Source: Williamsia faeni
GTDB lineage: Bacteria; Actinomycetota; Actinomycetes; Mycobacteriales; Mycobacteriaceae
DNA: 64,000 nucleotides
NCBI GenBank assembly: GCA_003202005.1
Contig: QJJF01000003.1
Span: 1-64,000, forward strand
Direction of reading: 5' to 3'
The notes under the pieces were generated by a model, which had not been told where the DNA came from, searched no databases, and saw only the letters and a list, made by a program, of their open reading frames with translations. Position numbers and translations under genes: made by a program. Below, piece by piece: positions 46,209 through 56,655 of this stretch. The stretch's first letter is position 1; each line of letters opens with the position of its first letter.

Positions 46209-47564
46209 TCAGGTCAGGTAGCGATACGCCGGGGACCCGGGTTCGAGGCGCTCGCACGTCAGGCGCGAGTGGTCGATGCGGCCGAGCAACGGCCCGAGAC
46301 CGTCCGGCGATCCGAGTTCCACACCGACCAGCGCCGCGCCGGTCTCCCGGTTGTTGCGCTTGACGTACTCGAACAGCGTGATGTCGTCGTCGGGACCGAG
46401 GACGTCGTCGAGGAATCGGCGCAGTGCGCCGGGTTCCTGCGGGAAGTCCACGAGGAAGTAGTGCTTGAGCCCTCGGTGTACCAGGGACCGTTCGATGACT
46501 TCGCCGTACCGCGAGACGTCGTTGTTGCCTCCCGAGAGCAGGCACACCACATTCCAGCCCGGTTCGATCGGGAGGTCGTCGAGGGACGTCACCGACAGGG
46601 CACCGGCGGGCTCGGCGATGATGCCCTCGTTCTGGTAGAGCTCCAGCATCGCCGAACAGATCGCACCCTCGTCGACGTGCATGATGTGCGAGCCGCCGAC
46701 GGGCAACTTGTCGACATCATGGTGAACCGTGCTGAGCGGTGGCAGGTCCGGATGTGAGGCGACCGTCGCGCCGGCGGCGAACATGACCTGATGGCCGATT
46801 TTCCCGATGCGTTTGACGGCGGCACCGTCGACAAACGAATCGATCTTGTTCAAGGTCACCGGACCGCCCTCGACGAGAGCCGCGGACAGCGAGATCGCAC
46901 CGGTCGGTTCGACACCGACGATCCGCACGTCCCCACTGTGCGCGCGCAGGTAGGTGGTGATTCCAGCCAGTGCGCCACCGCCGCCCACCGGCACGACCAC
47001 GAGATCGGGCATCACACCGAGCTGGGCAACGATCTCTTTGGCGATGGTCCCCTGCCCGGCGGCGGTGCGGGTGTCGTCGAACGGGTGGATCCAGGTGGCC
47101 CCGGTGGCAGCGACATCGGTCAGCCCCGCGGCCGCCGCGTCGTCGTACGTGTCTCCGACGGCGATCAGTTCGACGAATTCCCCACCGTGCCAGCGAATCC
47201 GGTCACGTTTCTGCTTGGGGGTGTTGGTCGGGACGTAGATCCGGGCCCGTATTTCCATGGTGCGAGCCGCGTAAGCCACACCCTGCGCATGGTTTCCGGC
47301 GCTGGCAGCGACCACCCCGGCGGCACGCTCGGCCTCGGTCAGCTGTGCCATCACGTTGTAGGCGCCGCGAATCTTGTACGAACGCACCAACTGCAGATCT
47401 TCACGCTTGAGGTAGACCGTCGCGCCCGTGCGTGCCGACAAGCGCTCGCAGAGTTGCAGCGGCGTGGCGACGACCACCTCACCTAGGCGTTGGGCCGCCG
47501 CGTCGATGGCGGCGGCATCCAGAGGTTGAGCGATGCTGTTGTCGGTCGAAGATCCACTAGTCAC
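46209..47564 (-). CDS. ilvA: threonine ammonia-lyase (deaminase)
   Basis: IlvA makes 2-oxobutyrate from threonine, the first step toward isoleucine. The 451-residue PLP fold II enzyme has the Schiff-base Lys in LVRSYKIRGAYNV (about residue 59), AASAGNHAQGVA, and PVGGGGALAG. A single C-terminal ACT-like regulatory domain (about 355-440, KHYFLVDFPQEPGALRRFLDD) should bind isoleucine. I start at GTG 47564. The upstream frame lacks similarity. It is 57 bases downstream of the deazaflavin-type gene on the same strand. Confidence 0.95.
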   Translation of the reverse strand: MTSGSSTDNSIAQPLDAAAIDAAAQRLGEVVVATPLQLCERLSARTGATVYLKREDLQLVRSYKIRGAYNVMAQLTEAERAAGVVAASAGNHAQGVAYAARTMEIRARIYVPTNTPKQKRDRIRWHGGEFVELIAVGDTYDDAAAAGLTDVAATGATWIHPFDDTRTAAGQGTIAKEIVAQLGVMPDLVVVPVGGGGALAGITTYLRAHSGDVRIVGVEPTGAISLSAALVEGGPVTLNKIDSFVDGAAVKRIGKIGHQVMFAAGATVASHPDLPPLSTVHHDVDKLPVGGSHIMHVDEGAICSAMLELYQNEGIIAEPAGALSVTSLDDLPIEPGWNVVCLLSGGNNDVSRYGEVIERSLVHRGLKHYFLVDFPQEPGALRRFLDDVLGPDDDITLFEYVKRNNRETGAALVGVELGSPDGLGPLLGRIDHSRLTCERLEPGSPAYRYLT

Positions 47565-47621
47565 GGCAGCAATCGTCTCACTTCGCCCAAACCCTGGTAC
47601 CGCCGCCACACCTGCCCGCTT

Positions 47622-48056
47622 TCAGGCGGGTTCGAGCACAAATACCGGGATCTGGCGATCGGTTTTCTTCTGATAGTCGGCGTACGGCGGATACGCCTCC
47701 ACCGCACGCTCCCACCAGATCGCCTTTTCGTCGCCGAACACCTCACGGGCGACCATGTCCTGCACCTTGGGGCCATCCTGCAGCTCGACCTGCGGGTGTG
47801 CGACCACGTTGTAGTACCAGACCGGATTCTTCGGTGCCCCACCCAGCGACGCGACAACCGCATAGTTGCCCTCATGCTCCACCCGCATCAGCGGAGACTT
47901 GCGGAGCTTGCCGGACTTGTTGCCCAGCGTGGTGAGCACCACGACCGGCATACCGTTCAGCACGGTTCCCTCAGTACCGCCGGACTCCACGATCTGGTCG
48001 GCTTGCTTGCGCGCCCAGTCGGTGGGACTCGGTTCGTATTCACCCTGCAGTGGCAT
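47622..48056 (-). CDS. deazaflavin (F420)-dependent nitroreductase-family protein
   Basis: This 144-residue protein of the Ddn-type split-barrel family is expected to use F420H2 to reduce quinones or nitro compounds. Diagnostic parts are [46 protein letters not shown] and the C-terminal [19 protein letters not shown]. The short N-terminus carries no lipid anchor. It lies between dnaE1 and ilvA on the same strand, a neighbourhood I recall from mycobacteria. Its substrate is unknown. Confidence 0.88.
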   Translation of the reverse strand: MPLQGEYEPSPTDWARKQADQIVESGGTEGTVLNGMPVVVLTTLGNKSGKLRKSPLMRVEHEGNYAVVASLGGAPKNPVWYYNVVAHPQVELQDGPKVQDMVAREVFGDEKAIWWERAVEAYPPYADYQKKTDRQIPVFVLEPA

Positions 48057-48157
48057 CGATCCTCCAAATGTTCATGTGCACGAACCGCGTGCACGAATTA
48101 GTGGCAACGTCCCCCGCCGGGCCGATATTCCTGGCCCCGGTGAGTTCTGATGCCGCG

Positions 48158-51100
48158 CTAGACACTCAAGCAGGACGGACCCAGTAGCGCCTTGAGGTCG
48201 CCCATCAGCGCCGACGTCGGGTTGACGCGGAGCTGATCGTCGAGTTTCAGCGTGGTCTCCTTGGACCCGCTGGTGAGCCGGACATGTACATCTGACGTTC
48301 CGGGATGGCGGACGAGCACCTGCTTGAGCGCGCTGACGCGGTCGGCGGTACACAACCTCGTCGGCATGATCAGCGACACCGGCTTGGCGACACCCACATG
48401 CGAAAGGTCAGGCACGGCAAGATCATTCGCGGAAATCATCATGCTGTCATCGCGCAGGTTGACCCGCGCCTTCACCAGCACCACCGCGTCGGGGGCGATG
48501 TCCATGCCGAATGCCTGGTAGGCCCGTGGGAAGAAGTAGACCTCTACGCCACCGACCATGTCCTCGATCTGGACGACGGCGTACGACTCGCCCTTCTTGT
48601 TGACACGCCGGGTGACCGCCGAGATGATGCCACCGATCACGATCTGCGCACCGTCTTTGGCATTGCCTTCGAGCAGCGAGGTGATCGACGTGTCGGTCTG
48701 GGCCGAGATGACGTGCTCGACACCGTTGAGCGGATGCCCGGAGACGTAGAGCCCCAACATCTCTCGCTCGAGCGCGAGTTTGTGTTTCGTGTCCCACTCT
48801 TCGTCCGGGACCTTCACCGCGAACGCATCGTCGGTGACACCGCCGCCGCTGTCGCCACCGGCGTCACCGAACAGGTCGAACTGTCCGATCGCCTCGGCCT
48901 TCTTGGTTCCGAGGACCGCATCGACGGCATCGGAATGAACCAGGAACAGGCCCTTGCGCGGATGATCGAGCGAGTCGAAGGCACCGGCCTTGATGAGCGA
49001 CTCGGTGACCTTCTTGTTGCAGGCGGTCACGCTGATCTTCGCCAGGTAGTCCGAGAAGCTCGTGAACTTCGACTTCTCTTCGCGCGCTTCGATGATCGAC
49101 GCGACCACGCCACTTCCGACGTTGCGCACCGCGGCCATACCGAACCTGATGTCTTCACCGACGGCGGAGAAGTTCTGCTGCGACTCGTTGACGTCCGGCG
49201 GCAGCACCGTGATCCCGAGGCGACGGCAGTCGGCCAGGTAGATGGCGGCCTTGTCCTTGTCGTCGGCCACCGAGGTGAGCAGGCCGGCCATGTACTCGGC
49301 CGGGTAATGAGCCTTCAGGTACGCGGTCCAGAACGAGACCAGGCCGTAGCCGGCAGCGTGCGACTTGTTGAACGCGTATCCGGCGAACGGCAGGATGGTG
49401 TCCCACAGCGCCTTGATGGCGGCTTCGGAGAATTCGTTGTCCAGCATGCCCTGCCGGAAGCCGGCGTAGGCCTCCTCGAGCACGGACAGCTTCTTCTTAC
49501 CCATGGCGCGGCGCAACAGGTCGGCCTGTCCGAGCGAATATCCGGCGACCTTCTGAGCGATCTGCATGATCTGCTCTTGGTAGACGATCAGGCCGTAGGT
49601 GTCCCCGAGGATCTCCTTGAGGGGCTCTTCGAGCTCGGGATGAATCGGGCTCACCGGCTGCTTGTTGTTCTTGCGGTCGGCGTAGTCGTTGTGGGCGTTC
49701 ATGCCCATCGGACCCGGCCGGTAGAGCGCCAGCACGGCGACGATGTCACCGAACCCGGTGGGCTGCATACGTTTGAGGAGCTCACGCATGGGCCCACCGT
49801 CGAGCTGGAAGACGCCGAGCGTGTCGCCGCGCGCCACCAGCTCGTAGGTCGCCGGGTCGTCGAGCGGTAAGGCATCGAGGTCGAGGTCGAAGCCGCGGTT
49901 GAGCTTGATGTTGTCGATCGTGTCGCCGATGACCGTGAGGTTGCGCAACCCAAGGAAGTCCATCTTCAGCAGGCCGATCGCCTCACACGACGGGTAATCC
50001 CAGCCGGTGATGATGGCGCCGTCCTGCGGGCGCTTCCAGACCGGGATCGCCTCGGTCAGCGGCTCGGACGACATGATCACCGCACAGGCGTGGACACCGG
50101 CGTTACGGATCAGGCCTTCGAGCCCGAGCGCGGTGTCATAGATCTTCTTGACATCGGGATCGGTCTCGATGAGCGCCCGGACCTCGCTGGCCTCTTTGTA
50201 CCGCTCATGGCTGGTATCGGTGATACCGGCAATCGTGATGTCCTTGGCCATGATCGGCGGCGGCAGCGCCTTGGTGATGCGGTCGGCGATGGCGTAGCCG
50301 GGCTGGCCGAACTGGACGCGGGCCGAGTCCTTGATCGCGGCCTTCGTCTTGATGGTTCCGAAGGTGATGACCTGAGCGACCTTGTCGCTGCCCCACCGCT
50401 CGGTCGCGTACCGCACCATGTCACCGCGGCGGCGGTCGTCGAAGTCGATGTCGATATCGGGCATCGACACGCGCTCGGGGTTGAGGAATCGCTCGAACAG
50501 CAGGCCGTACGGAATCGGGTCGATGTTGGTGATGCCCAGCGCCCAGGCGACCAGTGAGCCGGCCGCCGAACCACGGCCCGGACCCACCCGGATTCCGACC
50601 TCGTTGGCGTGCCGGATGAGGTCACCGACCACCAGAAAGTAAGCGGGGAAACCCATCTGGATGATCACGTCGAGTTCATAGCTCGCGCGGTCGAGGTATT
50701 CCTGCGGGACCTCGCGGTCCGGGAACCGCCGGGTCTTCAGACCGTGCGCGACCTCTTTGCGCAGGAAGCTCGGCTGCGTGTCACCCTCGGGCACCGGGAA
50801 GATCGGCATGCGGTCGCGGTGCTCGAAGACCTCGGCGTAGCTCTGCACGCGCTCGCCGATGAGCAACGTGTTGTCGCAGCCACCGGGCACCTCTTTGTCC
50901 CACAGCTCGCGCATCTCGGCCGCCGACTTGAGGTAGTAGCCGTCGCCGTCGAACTTGAATCGCGTCGGGTCGGACAGCGTCTTGCCGGTCTGCACACAGA
51001 GCAGTGCTTCGTGGCTGGCCGCGTGCCCCTTGGTGACGTAGTGGCAGTCGTTGGTGACCAGTGGCGGGATCCCCAGCTTGCGCCCCACCTCCAGCAGCCC

Positions 51101-51709
51101 GTCCCGGACCCGGCTCTCGATCTCCAGCCCGTGCTCCATCAGCTCCAGGAAGAAGTTCTCTTTGCCGAAGATGTCCTGCCATCTGGCCGCGGCTTCGAGG
51201 GCTTCGCGGTCGTGACCGAGCCGCAGGCGGGTCTGGACCTCACCGGACGGACATCCGGTGGTCGCGATGATGCCGTCGGCGTGCGCCGCGATGACCTCGG
51301 CATCCATGCGGGCCCACTTGCCGAGCTGGCCTTCGATGGACGCCAGCGACGACAGCTTGAAAAGGTTGCGCAGACCGGTTGCGTTCTCGGCGACCATCGT
51401 CATGTGCGTGTAGGCACCGCTACCCGAGACGTCGTCGCCCTTCTGCTCCCGGCTACCCCACAGGACACGCTTGGTGTTGAAGCGCGATTCGGGGGCGATG
51501 TACGCCTCGATACCGATGATGGGCTTGACACCCATGTCGGTGGCGACGTTGTAGAACTCACTGCCGCCGAACATGTTTCCGTGGTCGGTCATGCCGATCG
51601 CGGACATTTCCAACCGAGTGGCCTCACTGATCATCGGTTTGACCTTGGCCGCCCCGTCGAGCATTGAGTACTCAGTGTGGTTGTGCAGATGGACAAACGA
51701 ATCCGACAC
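48158..51709 (-). CDS. dnaE1: DNA polymerase III alpha subunit DnaE1
   Basis: DnaE1 is the main replicative polymerase, 1183 residues, the length known in mycobacteria. The N-terminal PHP domain begins [15 protein letters not shown] and keeps the metal-binding residues ([22 protein letters not shown]), so it can act as the proofreading exonuclease used by actinobacteria. The polymerase Asp triad region is [10 protein letters not shown] (about 416-423). Fingers, beta-clamp-binding and OB-fold ([20 protein letters not shown]) domains follow. The start is GTG, with GAGAGG six bases upstream. It is 181 bases downstream of the kinase gene. Confidence 0.98.
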   Translation of the reverse strand: MSDSFVHLHNHTEYSMLDGAAKVKPMISEATRLEMSAIGMTDHGNMFGGSEFYNVATDMGVKPIIGIEAYIAPESRFNTKRVLWGSREQKGDDVSGSGAYTHMTMVAENATGLRNLFKLSSLASIEGQLGKWARMDAEVIAAHADGIIATTGCPSGEVQTRLRLGHDREALEAAARWQDIFGKENFFLELMEHGLEIESRVRDGLLEVGRKLGIPPLVTNDCHYVTKGHAASHEALLCVQTGKTLSDPTRFKFDGDGYYLKSAAEMRELWDKEVPGGCDNTLLIGERVQSYAEVFEHRDRMPIFPVPEGDTQPSFLRKEVAHGLKTRRFPDREVPQEYLDRASYELDVIIQMGFPAYFLVVGDLIRHANEVGIRVGPGRGSAAGSLVAWALGITNIDPIPYGLLFERFLNPERVSMPDIDIDFDDRRRGDMVRYATERWGSDKVAQVITFGTIKTKAAIKDSARVQFGQPGYAIADRITKALPPPIMAKDITIAGITDTSHERYKEASEVRALIETDPDVKKIYDTALGLEGLIRNAGVHACAVIMSSEPLTEAIPVWKRPQDGAIITGWDYPSCEAIGLLKMDFLGLRNLTVIGDTIDNIKLNRGFDLDLDALPLDDPATYELVARGDTLGVFQLDGGPMRELLKRMQPTGFGDIVAVLALYRPGPMGMNAHNDYADRKNNKQPVSPIHPELEEPLKEILGDTYGLIVYQEQIMQIAQKVAGYSLGQADLLRRAMGKKKLSVLEEAYAGFRQGMLDNEFSEAAIKALWDTILPFAGYAFNKSHAAGYGLVSFWTAYLKAHYPAEYMAGLLTSVADDKDKAAIYLADCRRLGITVLPPDVNESQQNFSAVGEDIRFGMAAVRNVGSGVVASIIEAREEKSKFTSFSDYLAKISVTACNKKVTESLIKAGAFDSLDHPRKGLFLVHSDAVDAVLGTKKAEAIGQFDLFGDAGGDSGGGVTDDAFAVKVPDEEWDTKHKLALEREMLGLYVSGHPLNGVEHVISAQTDTSITSLLEGNAKDGAQIVIGGIISAVTRRVNKKGESYAVVQIEDMVGGVEVYFFPRAYQAFGMDIAPDAVVLVKARVNLRDDSMMISANDLAVPDLSHVGVAKPVSLIMPTRLCTADRVSALKQVLVRHPGTSDVHVRLTSGSKETTLKLDDQLRVNPTSALMGDLKALLGPSCLSV

Positions 51710-51890
51710 GCGCTACCTCTCAATTCGAACTCTCGAATGCCACCGGACACCACCGCCGAGAGCGGGTCGCGGACGCAAGGTCTTCAGTCTAGGCGGGGGT
51801 ACCGACGAGCTCGGGCAGGCGCGGCGGCCACCTCCGGATGTAGTGACGTATGTGCCTCATGTGACGCGATGTGACGCCGGAGTGACCACG

Positions 51891-53177
51891 TCACGCGACG
51901 AGGAAGATCGCCACCACGATCGCGATCGCCACCACGATCAACCCGATAAGCAGGGCAAGCATCACCGCATTGGAACCCGACGGGCCCGCAGACGGGTTCC
52001 GCGCCGGATGCTGCGGCTGCGAATACTGCGTCGAGGACAGATACGCAGGCTGCGGGGTGTGCTGCTGATACGCCTGCGGAACCGGAGTCTGCCCGAGCGG
52101 TTGCTGGCCCATCGGCTGTTGTTGTCCCATCGGCTGTCCGAAGGGCTGCGGTCCTGCGGCTTGGCCGGGCGGCGGGGTGTGCTGTGTGTGCTGCCGCGGC
52201 TGCGGTGTCGCCGGACCTGCCGGGCGGGGGTTCATCTGGGGCCGGGCCGCGACCGGTGGTGTGTAGGCGGTCATGCCACCCTGGTGCAGCGCCGATTGCA
52301 GCGCGTCGGTGAATTGCCGGCAGTTGGCGAACCTGTCGTCGGCCTCTTTGGCCATGGCCTTGGCGATGACCGAGTCAACAGCGGGCGGCACCGTGGGCAC
52401 CATCTCCGACAACCGCGGCACCGGCTTGCTCAGATGTCCTGCGATGACGTCGGCGGTGCCGTCGCCCTTGAACGGCACGCGTCCGGCCATCAGGTGAAAA
52501 GCGGTGGCCGCCAACGAATACTGATCGGTTCGGGCATCGACCGGCTGGCCCTTGAGCTGCTCGGGTGAGGCATACGACAACGTCGCGAGCACCGTACCGA
52601 CCACCGTGAGCGACTCGGTCTCGTTGGCCGCCTTCGCCACACCGAAGTCGGTCAGCAACACCCGCTGCTCGTCGGCATCGGTCCTGTAACCTCGGTCGAT
52701 CCCGTCGCCGAACTCACTCGACTCGTCCGACAGCAGGATGTTGGCCGGTTTGATGTCGCGATGCAGCAGACCTCGCCGGTGCGCGTAATCGAGGCCGCGG
52801 GCGATCTCCCCCGCTATCCGGACAACACGTTCCGGCGGCAACCCGGCCTGTGCACCGGCTTTCTCCTGCGCACGCTGCAGCTCCTGCGCGCAGTCGGTGC
52901 CGGGGACGTACTGCATCGAGATCCAGAGCATGCCGTCGCTGCTGCCCCGGTTGTAGATCGTGACGATGTTGGGGTGGTCGAGACCGGCCGCGACCTCGGC
53001 CTCGCGCAGGAATCGCTTACGGAACTGCTCGTCCTGACCGACCTGCTCACCGAGCACCTTGATGGCGTCACTGCGGGGCAGTTCGGGATGCTTGGCCAGA
53101 TACACCGCACCCATGCCGCCGCTACCTAGAGCACGCTCCACCCGGTACCCGGCGATCCAGGACCCCGGCTGCAACAT
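51891..53177 (-). CDS. tail-anchored Ser/Thr protein kinase
   Basis: This 428-residue Hanks-type kinase has a Gly-rich loop GSGGMGAVY (about 18-26), the catalytic Lys in DAIKV (40), HRDIKPAN (139-146) and DFG (177-179). About 22 extra acidic residues (150-171) sit between the catalytic loop and DFG. After residue 300 comes a Pro/Gln-rich linker, then one C-terminal helix (about 405-427) with only a residue or two outside, so there is no sensor domain, unlike PknB. A strong ribosome site, GGAGGGGG, precedes the ATG. It is in line with lspA, rluD and the secreted protein gene upstream. Confidence 0.93.
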   Translation of the reverse strand: MLQPGSWIAGYRVERALGSGGMGAVYLAKHPELPRSDAIKVLGEQVGQDEQFRKRFLREAEVAAGLDHPNIVTIYNRGSSDGMLWISMQYVPGTDCAQELQRAQEKAGAQAGLPPERVVRIAGEIARGLDYAHRRGLLHRDIKPANILLSDESSEFGDGIDRGYRTDADEQRVLLTDFGVAKAANETESLTVVGTVLATLSYASPEQLKGQPVDARTDQYSLAATAFHLMAGRVPFKGDGTADVIAGHLSKPVPRLSEMVPTVPPAVDSVIAKAMAKEADDRFANCRQFTDALQSALHQGGMTAYTPPVAARPQMNPRPAGPATPQPRQHTQHTPPPGQAAGPQPFGQPMGQQQPMGQQPLGQTPVPQAYQQHTPQPAYLSSTQYSQPQHPARNPSAGPSGSNAVMLALLIGLIVVAIAIVVAIFLVA

Positions 53178-53227
53178 GCTGACCCCCTCCGCAACTCACG
53201 AATGTCTAGGGCACACCATATAACGGC

Positions 53228-53896
53228 CTAGGCCGCCGGAACGGGTCCATCGTCGGGCAGCGGTTCGACAATCGTGACCATCGACGGCTGCAACGGGACG
53301 ACCGCGAACAGTCCCGCTGCGGCGTCATCCGGCAGCGCCTCCACCGCCCGGACCCCGGGCTCGGCGGCGATCTGACGCAAGACGGAGAGCCGGTCCCGGA
53401 CCACCAGTCCGATCAGGCACTCGCACCCCGCCCGCAGTCGCGCGGCGGCCACTGCACCGACCTGCCGCGCCCGCTCGGTAGCGTCCGAACGGCTGATCAC
53501 CTGCTGCGCGGCGATCTGCTGCGACCAGTGGAACGAATCCTCGGTGTTGCCTGTCGCCGCCCGGACCGACGGCGTCTGAACCCGCTCGATCGGCACGTTG
53601 AAGATGTTCTGCGACAGCAACATCGACGGTTGCGTTGCGGTCAGCGCCCAGCCGTCGTCGAGCGATTGTGCCTGCCTCAGCGAAATCAGCGCCCACCGGT
53701 CGGTGTCGGGGCCGGACAACGACTTCTCGGCGCGGGCCAGGTAGTCGGCAACCGGTTCGGAGTTTTCAGGTCCGAGGACATCACCGGTGACCGGCGGCTT
53801 CGGGACCGGGTTGACCACGCCGACCAGATACAGACCGCCCACCAGCACGGACACCGCTGCCAGCAGCACGACTGCGGTTCGAACGGCAGAACTCAT
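53228..53896 (-). CDS. membrane-anchored secreted protein of unknown function
   Basis: This 222-residue protein has an N-terminal membrane segment (about 7-27), then an extracytoplasmic domain starting PKPPVTGDVLGPENSEPVADYL. It includes DRWALISLRQAQSLDDGWALT and two close cysteines in RAGCECLIG that may form a disulfide or bind something. I do not recognise the family. It lies three bases after rluD and about 50 bases before the kinase, so it may be co-expressed with the kinase, which itself has no external domain. A partnership is possible but speculative. Confidence 0.7.
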   Translation of the reverse strand: MSSAVRTAVVLLAAVSVLVGGLYLVGVVNPVPKPPVTGDVLGPENSEPVADYLARAEKSLSGPDTDRWALISLRQAQSLDDGWALTATQPSMLLSQNIFNVPIERVQTPSVRAATGNTEDSFHWSQQIAAQQVISRSDATERARQVGAVAAARLRAGCECLIGLVVRDRLSVLRQIAAEPGVRAVEALPDDAAAGLFAVVPLQPSMVTIVEPLPDDGPVPAA

Positions 53897-53899
53897 GGG

Positions 53900-54829
53900 C
53901 TAACCGGCCCGGAGCACGTCCAGCGCATGCTGCAGATCCGGCGGGTACGGACTGGTGAACTCGACCTGTCGACCGTCAGCCGGATGGGCGAACGACAACG
54001 CCCGGGCGTGCAGCCATTGCCGCTCCAGGCCCAGCTTCGCGGCGAGGACCGGATCACCGCCGTAGGTGAGGTCGCCGCAGCAGGGATGATGTAGCGCCGA
54101 GAAGTGCACGCGGATCTGGTGCGTGCGGCCGGTCTCCAGGTGCACGTCGAGAAGACTTGCCGCCCGGAACATCTCAACGGTGTCGTAATGGGTGATGCTG
54201 TGTTTGCCCGACGCCGAGACCGTGAACTTCCAGTCGTTGCCACGGCTTCGACCGATCGGGGCATCGATCGTGCCACTGCGCGGATCCGGATGTCCCTGGA
54301 CCACCGCGTGATAGCGCTTGTCGACGGTGCGCTGTTTGAACGCCCGCTTGAGCAACGTGTACGCACGTTCGGATGTCGCGACCACCATCACGCCCGACGT
54401 ACCCACGTCCAGCCGGTGCACGATGCCCTGACGTTCATGGGAACCCGAGGTCGAGATGCGGAATCCGGCCGCCGCGAGACCGCCGATGACGGTCGGTCCG
54501 GTCCACCCCACCGACGCATGCGCCGCGACGCCGACAGGCTTGTCGACCACCACGATGTCGTCGTCGGAGTAGATGATCTCCATGCCCTCGACCGGTTGTG
54601 CCTCGATCGTGAGGACCCGGGCCGGCGCCGGAAGCACCACTTCGAGCCACTGACCACCTATGAGTTTGTGGGACTTGCCGACCGGTGTCCCGTCGATGCT
54701 GATGTCACCGTCGTCGGCGAGTGTCGCCGCCACGGTCCGGGACAGTCCGAGCATCCTGGCGACGCCGGCATCCGCGCGCATCCCGTCGAGGCCGTCGGGT
54801 ATCGGCATCGACCGTGATTCCCGGGTCAT
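53900..54829 (-). CDS. rluD: RluA/RluD-type rRNA pseudouridine synthase
   Basis: This enzyme converts specific uridines of 23S rRNA to pseudouridine. The 309-residue protein has an N-terminal S4-like RNA-binding domain (about 10-75) and the catalytic domain with Asp in [16 protein letters not shown] (about residue 140), [25 protein letters not shown] and the C-terminal [12 protein letters not shown]. The ATG overlaps the lspA stop (ATGA). Pairing of lspA and rluD is very common in bacteria, which supports both calls. Confidence 0.95.
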   Translation of the reverse strand: MTRESRSMPIPDGLDGMRADAGVARMLGLSRTVAATLADDGDISIDGTPVGKSHKLIGGQWLEVVLPAPARVLTIEAQPVEGMEIIYSDDDIVVVDKPVGVAAHASVGWTGPTVIGGLAAAGFRISTSGSHERQGIVHRLDVGTSGVMVVATSERAYTLLKRAFKQRTVDKRYHAVVQGHPDPRSGTIDAPIGRSRGNDWKFTVSASGKHSITHYDTVEMFRAASLLDVHLETGRTHQIRVHFSALHHPCCGDLTYGGDPVLAAKLGLERQWLHARALSFAHPADGRQVEFTSPYPPDLQHALDVLRAG

Positions 54830-55497
54830 GCGTCGCGGCCGTTCTCTGTCGAGTCGTCTGTGGTCACGTTGTCTGTCGCTGCCTTTGTTGGTGTCGGGGT
54901 GTCCGCATCGTCACGGTGGTCGTCGTCACGGTGGTCACCGGCGCGGGTGCCGTCGAACTCGAATCCGAAGAGGGTCAGGCCCACCAGCAGGATCGCGCCA
55001 CAGACCACCGCCGAGTCGGCGACGTTGAACACCGGCCACCATCCGACCGACACGAAGTCGATCACGTGGCCCCGGAATACGCCGGGCGACCGGAACATGC
55101 GGTCGATCAGGTTGCCGACGGCGCCGCCGAGGACCAGCCCGAGCCCGACGGCCCACCAGACCGAGCCGAGCCGGTTGCTGTACCGGACGATCCCGACCAC
55201 CACGGCGAGCGCAACGATCGTCAGGACCCAGGTGTAGCCGGTGGCCATCGAGAAGGCCGCGCCGCTGTTGCGGACCAGCTTGAAGGTGATCGTGTCGCCG
55301 ATGATCTCGACCGGATCGCCCGGGTTGATCACCGCGACCGCGATGATCTTGGAAACCAGGTCGGCGAGGATGATCGCGACGGCGACCGCAACCAGGGTCA
55401 CCCAGACCCTGGGCCGGGCCGCTTGCTGGGCTACGTCAGCGGTGGAATCGCCGGCAGACTGAGGTGTGGGCTCGCTTGTCACCTGTCCATCATCCAT
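54826..55497 (-). CDS. lspA: lipoprotein signal peptidase II
   Basis: LspA cleaves prolipoprotein signal peptides in the inner membrane. The 223-residue protein has four helices. The two catalytic aspartates are in [10 protein letters not shown] and in [18 protein letters not shown], and NSGAAFSMA is also present. There is a cytoplasmic N-terminal extension of about 30 residues and an acidic/Thr-rich tail of about 45 residues ([14 protein letters not shown]), which make it longer than the usual 160-200. It is divergent from the lipoprotein gene at 55522, with only 24 bases between start codons. Confidence 0.95.
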   Translation of the reverse strand: MDDGQVTSEPTPQSAGDSTADVAQQAARPRVWVTLVAVAVAIILADLVSKIIAVAVINPGDPVEIIGDTITFKLVRNSGAAFSMATGYTWVLTIVALAVVVGIVRYSNRLGSVWWAVGLGLVLGGAVGNLIDRMFRSPGVFRGHVIDFVSVGWWPVFNVADSAVVCGAILLVGLTLFGFEFDGTRAGDHRDDDHRDDADTPTPTKAATDNVTTDDSTENGRDA

Positions 55498-55508
55498 GAG
55501 TGACTCGA

Positions 55509-55514
55509 TACGCT
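55509..55514 (+). promoter_or_regulatory. -10 box TACGCT, leaderless start
   Basis: TACGCT is followed by seven bases and the GTG at 55522. Only 24 bases separate this gene from the divergent lspA start, so a conventional leader would not fit. The lspA promoter must overlap the coding start of this gene. Confidence 0.45.
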
Positions 55515-55521
55515 GGCGGCC

Positions 55522-56514
55522 GTGTCCTTTCCTGCTCTGCTCCGGTCATCGACCCGAGCCCGATTTCTGCCGGTTCCCCGGCTCCCCCGACTGGCGCGAC
55601 CGATCGGCGCCCTCGCCGCTGTTGCCGTCCTGACCCTCGGCCTGGCCGGATGTGGATCGGACGGCAACGACACACCGCCACCGGCGCCGACCGGGTGCGC
55701 CACCGACAGCACAGCCGGTGACGCCGGCGCGGCACTTCTCCCCGTGCCGCCGGCGAAGGTGACTCTGCTCACCGCGGGCAGCGAGCCACAACAGGCGGCA
55801 TTGAGCGCATTCGACCGGGCCAACGCGCAACCCGCCACGCTGGTCACGACGTCGACCTTTGCTTCCCCGGACGGCGAGAGTGCCACACAGTCGGCGACAA
55901 CGGTTGATCTGCCGATGACCGCCCGCGTCAACTGCACCGACCCAACCGACATCGATATGCAGATCGGCGCCGCGAGCTCCCCGGACACCGCTTTGAACGA
56001 AGCTCTCAAGGCCCAGAACGGGTCGCGGGCGGGCATGAGCATCGGCCCGGGTGTCGCGCCCATCTCACTGCGGATCCTGCCGGGCGACAACGCGGACGAC
56101 AATGCGCGACAAGCGGTGGAAGAGGCCCTGGTGTCCACGTTCCAGCGGTCCGTCACCCTGCCCACCGAACCGATCGGCGTCGGAGCGACCTGGGAGGCCG
56201 TCCGCACGGTCAACGCCGGCGCGAACGTCCGGCAGTCGATCAACGCCACCCTGACCGCACGGAACGGCGACCAGCTGACGGTCGAGTTCACCATCGACGA
56301 ATCACCGATCAACTCGGTGTTCCGTCTCCCCGATGGCGGCACCCTGACCATCGCCAGCTACTCGATGACCGGGAACGGAACGGTGATCATCGACCTGACC
56401 CGCGGCGTTCCCGTCTCCGGCCAGATGAAGATCTCCGGCGGTCGCACGCTGGTCGGTGGCGACAACACCCAGTTCCAGCAGCTACTCGGCTTCGAATCGA
56501 ACTGGTCCCAATAG
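55522..56514 (+). CDS. predicted lipoprotein of unknown function
   Basis: This 330-residue protein has a long basic N-terminus, a signal helix (about 27-43) and the lipobox LGLAGCG, so it should be lipidated by the secretion pathway that ends with the divergent lspA. The mature part has two related beta-rich halves: PLPVPPAKVTLLTAGSEP onward, and LPTEPIGVGATWEAVRTVNAG onward. The second half resembles actinobacterial lipoproteins that I cannot assign a function. It converges with the Mtb12-like gene across a 20-bp hairpin. Cys in PTGCATDST and RVNCTDPTD could form a disulfide. Confidence 0.75.
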   Translation: MSFPALLRSSTRARFLPVPRLPRLARPIGALAAVAVLTLGLAGCGSDGNDTPPPAPTGCATDSTAGDAGAALLPVPPAKVTLLTAGSEPQQAALSAFDRANAQPATLVTTSTFASPDGESATQSATTVDLPMTARVNCTDPTDIDMQIGAASSPDTALNEALKAQNGSRAGMSIGPGVAPISLRILPGDNADDNARQAVEEALVSTFQRSVTLPTEPIGVGATWEAVRTVNAGANVRQSINATLTARNGDQLTVEFTIDESPINSVFRLPDGGTLTIASYSMTGNGTVIIDLTRGVPVSGQMKISGGRTLVGGDNTQFQQLLGFESNWSQ

Positions 56515-56564
56515 ATCTGCGCCAGAAGATCTCAGCCCGGTTGTTCTCTATCCCGGGTACGACA

Positions 56565-56607
56565 AAACCGGCGCCGATCGCGAAGAGTTCGCGATCGGCG
56601 CCGGTTT
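56565..56607. terminator. 20-bp perfect hairpin, bidirectional terminator
   Basis: Perfect 20-base arms (56565-56584 and 56588-56607) around the three-base loop GAG. Read on the plus strand the hairpin ends in TTT, and on the minus strand likewise. It sits between two convergent genes 141 bases apart, so it can terminate both. Confidence 0.85.
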
Positions 56608-56655
56608 GGGGTTCTGGCTGTTGTTGTCCTGAGCATCAGGTCAACGGACGCAGTC

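Noticed and set aside
48057-48157. Possible hairpin CCGGGCC...GGCCCCGG after dnaE1
   Set aside because: It is short and bulged, with no T tract. It could be weak termination but is not supportable.
48305-49870. A 521-residue plus-strand frame opposite dnaE1
   Set aside because: It is antisense to a perfectly conserved polymerase gene and has no recognisable domain.
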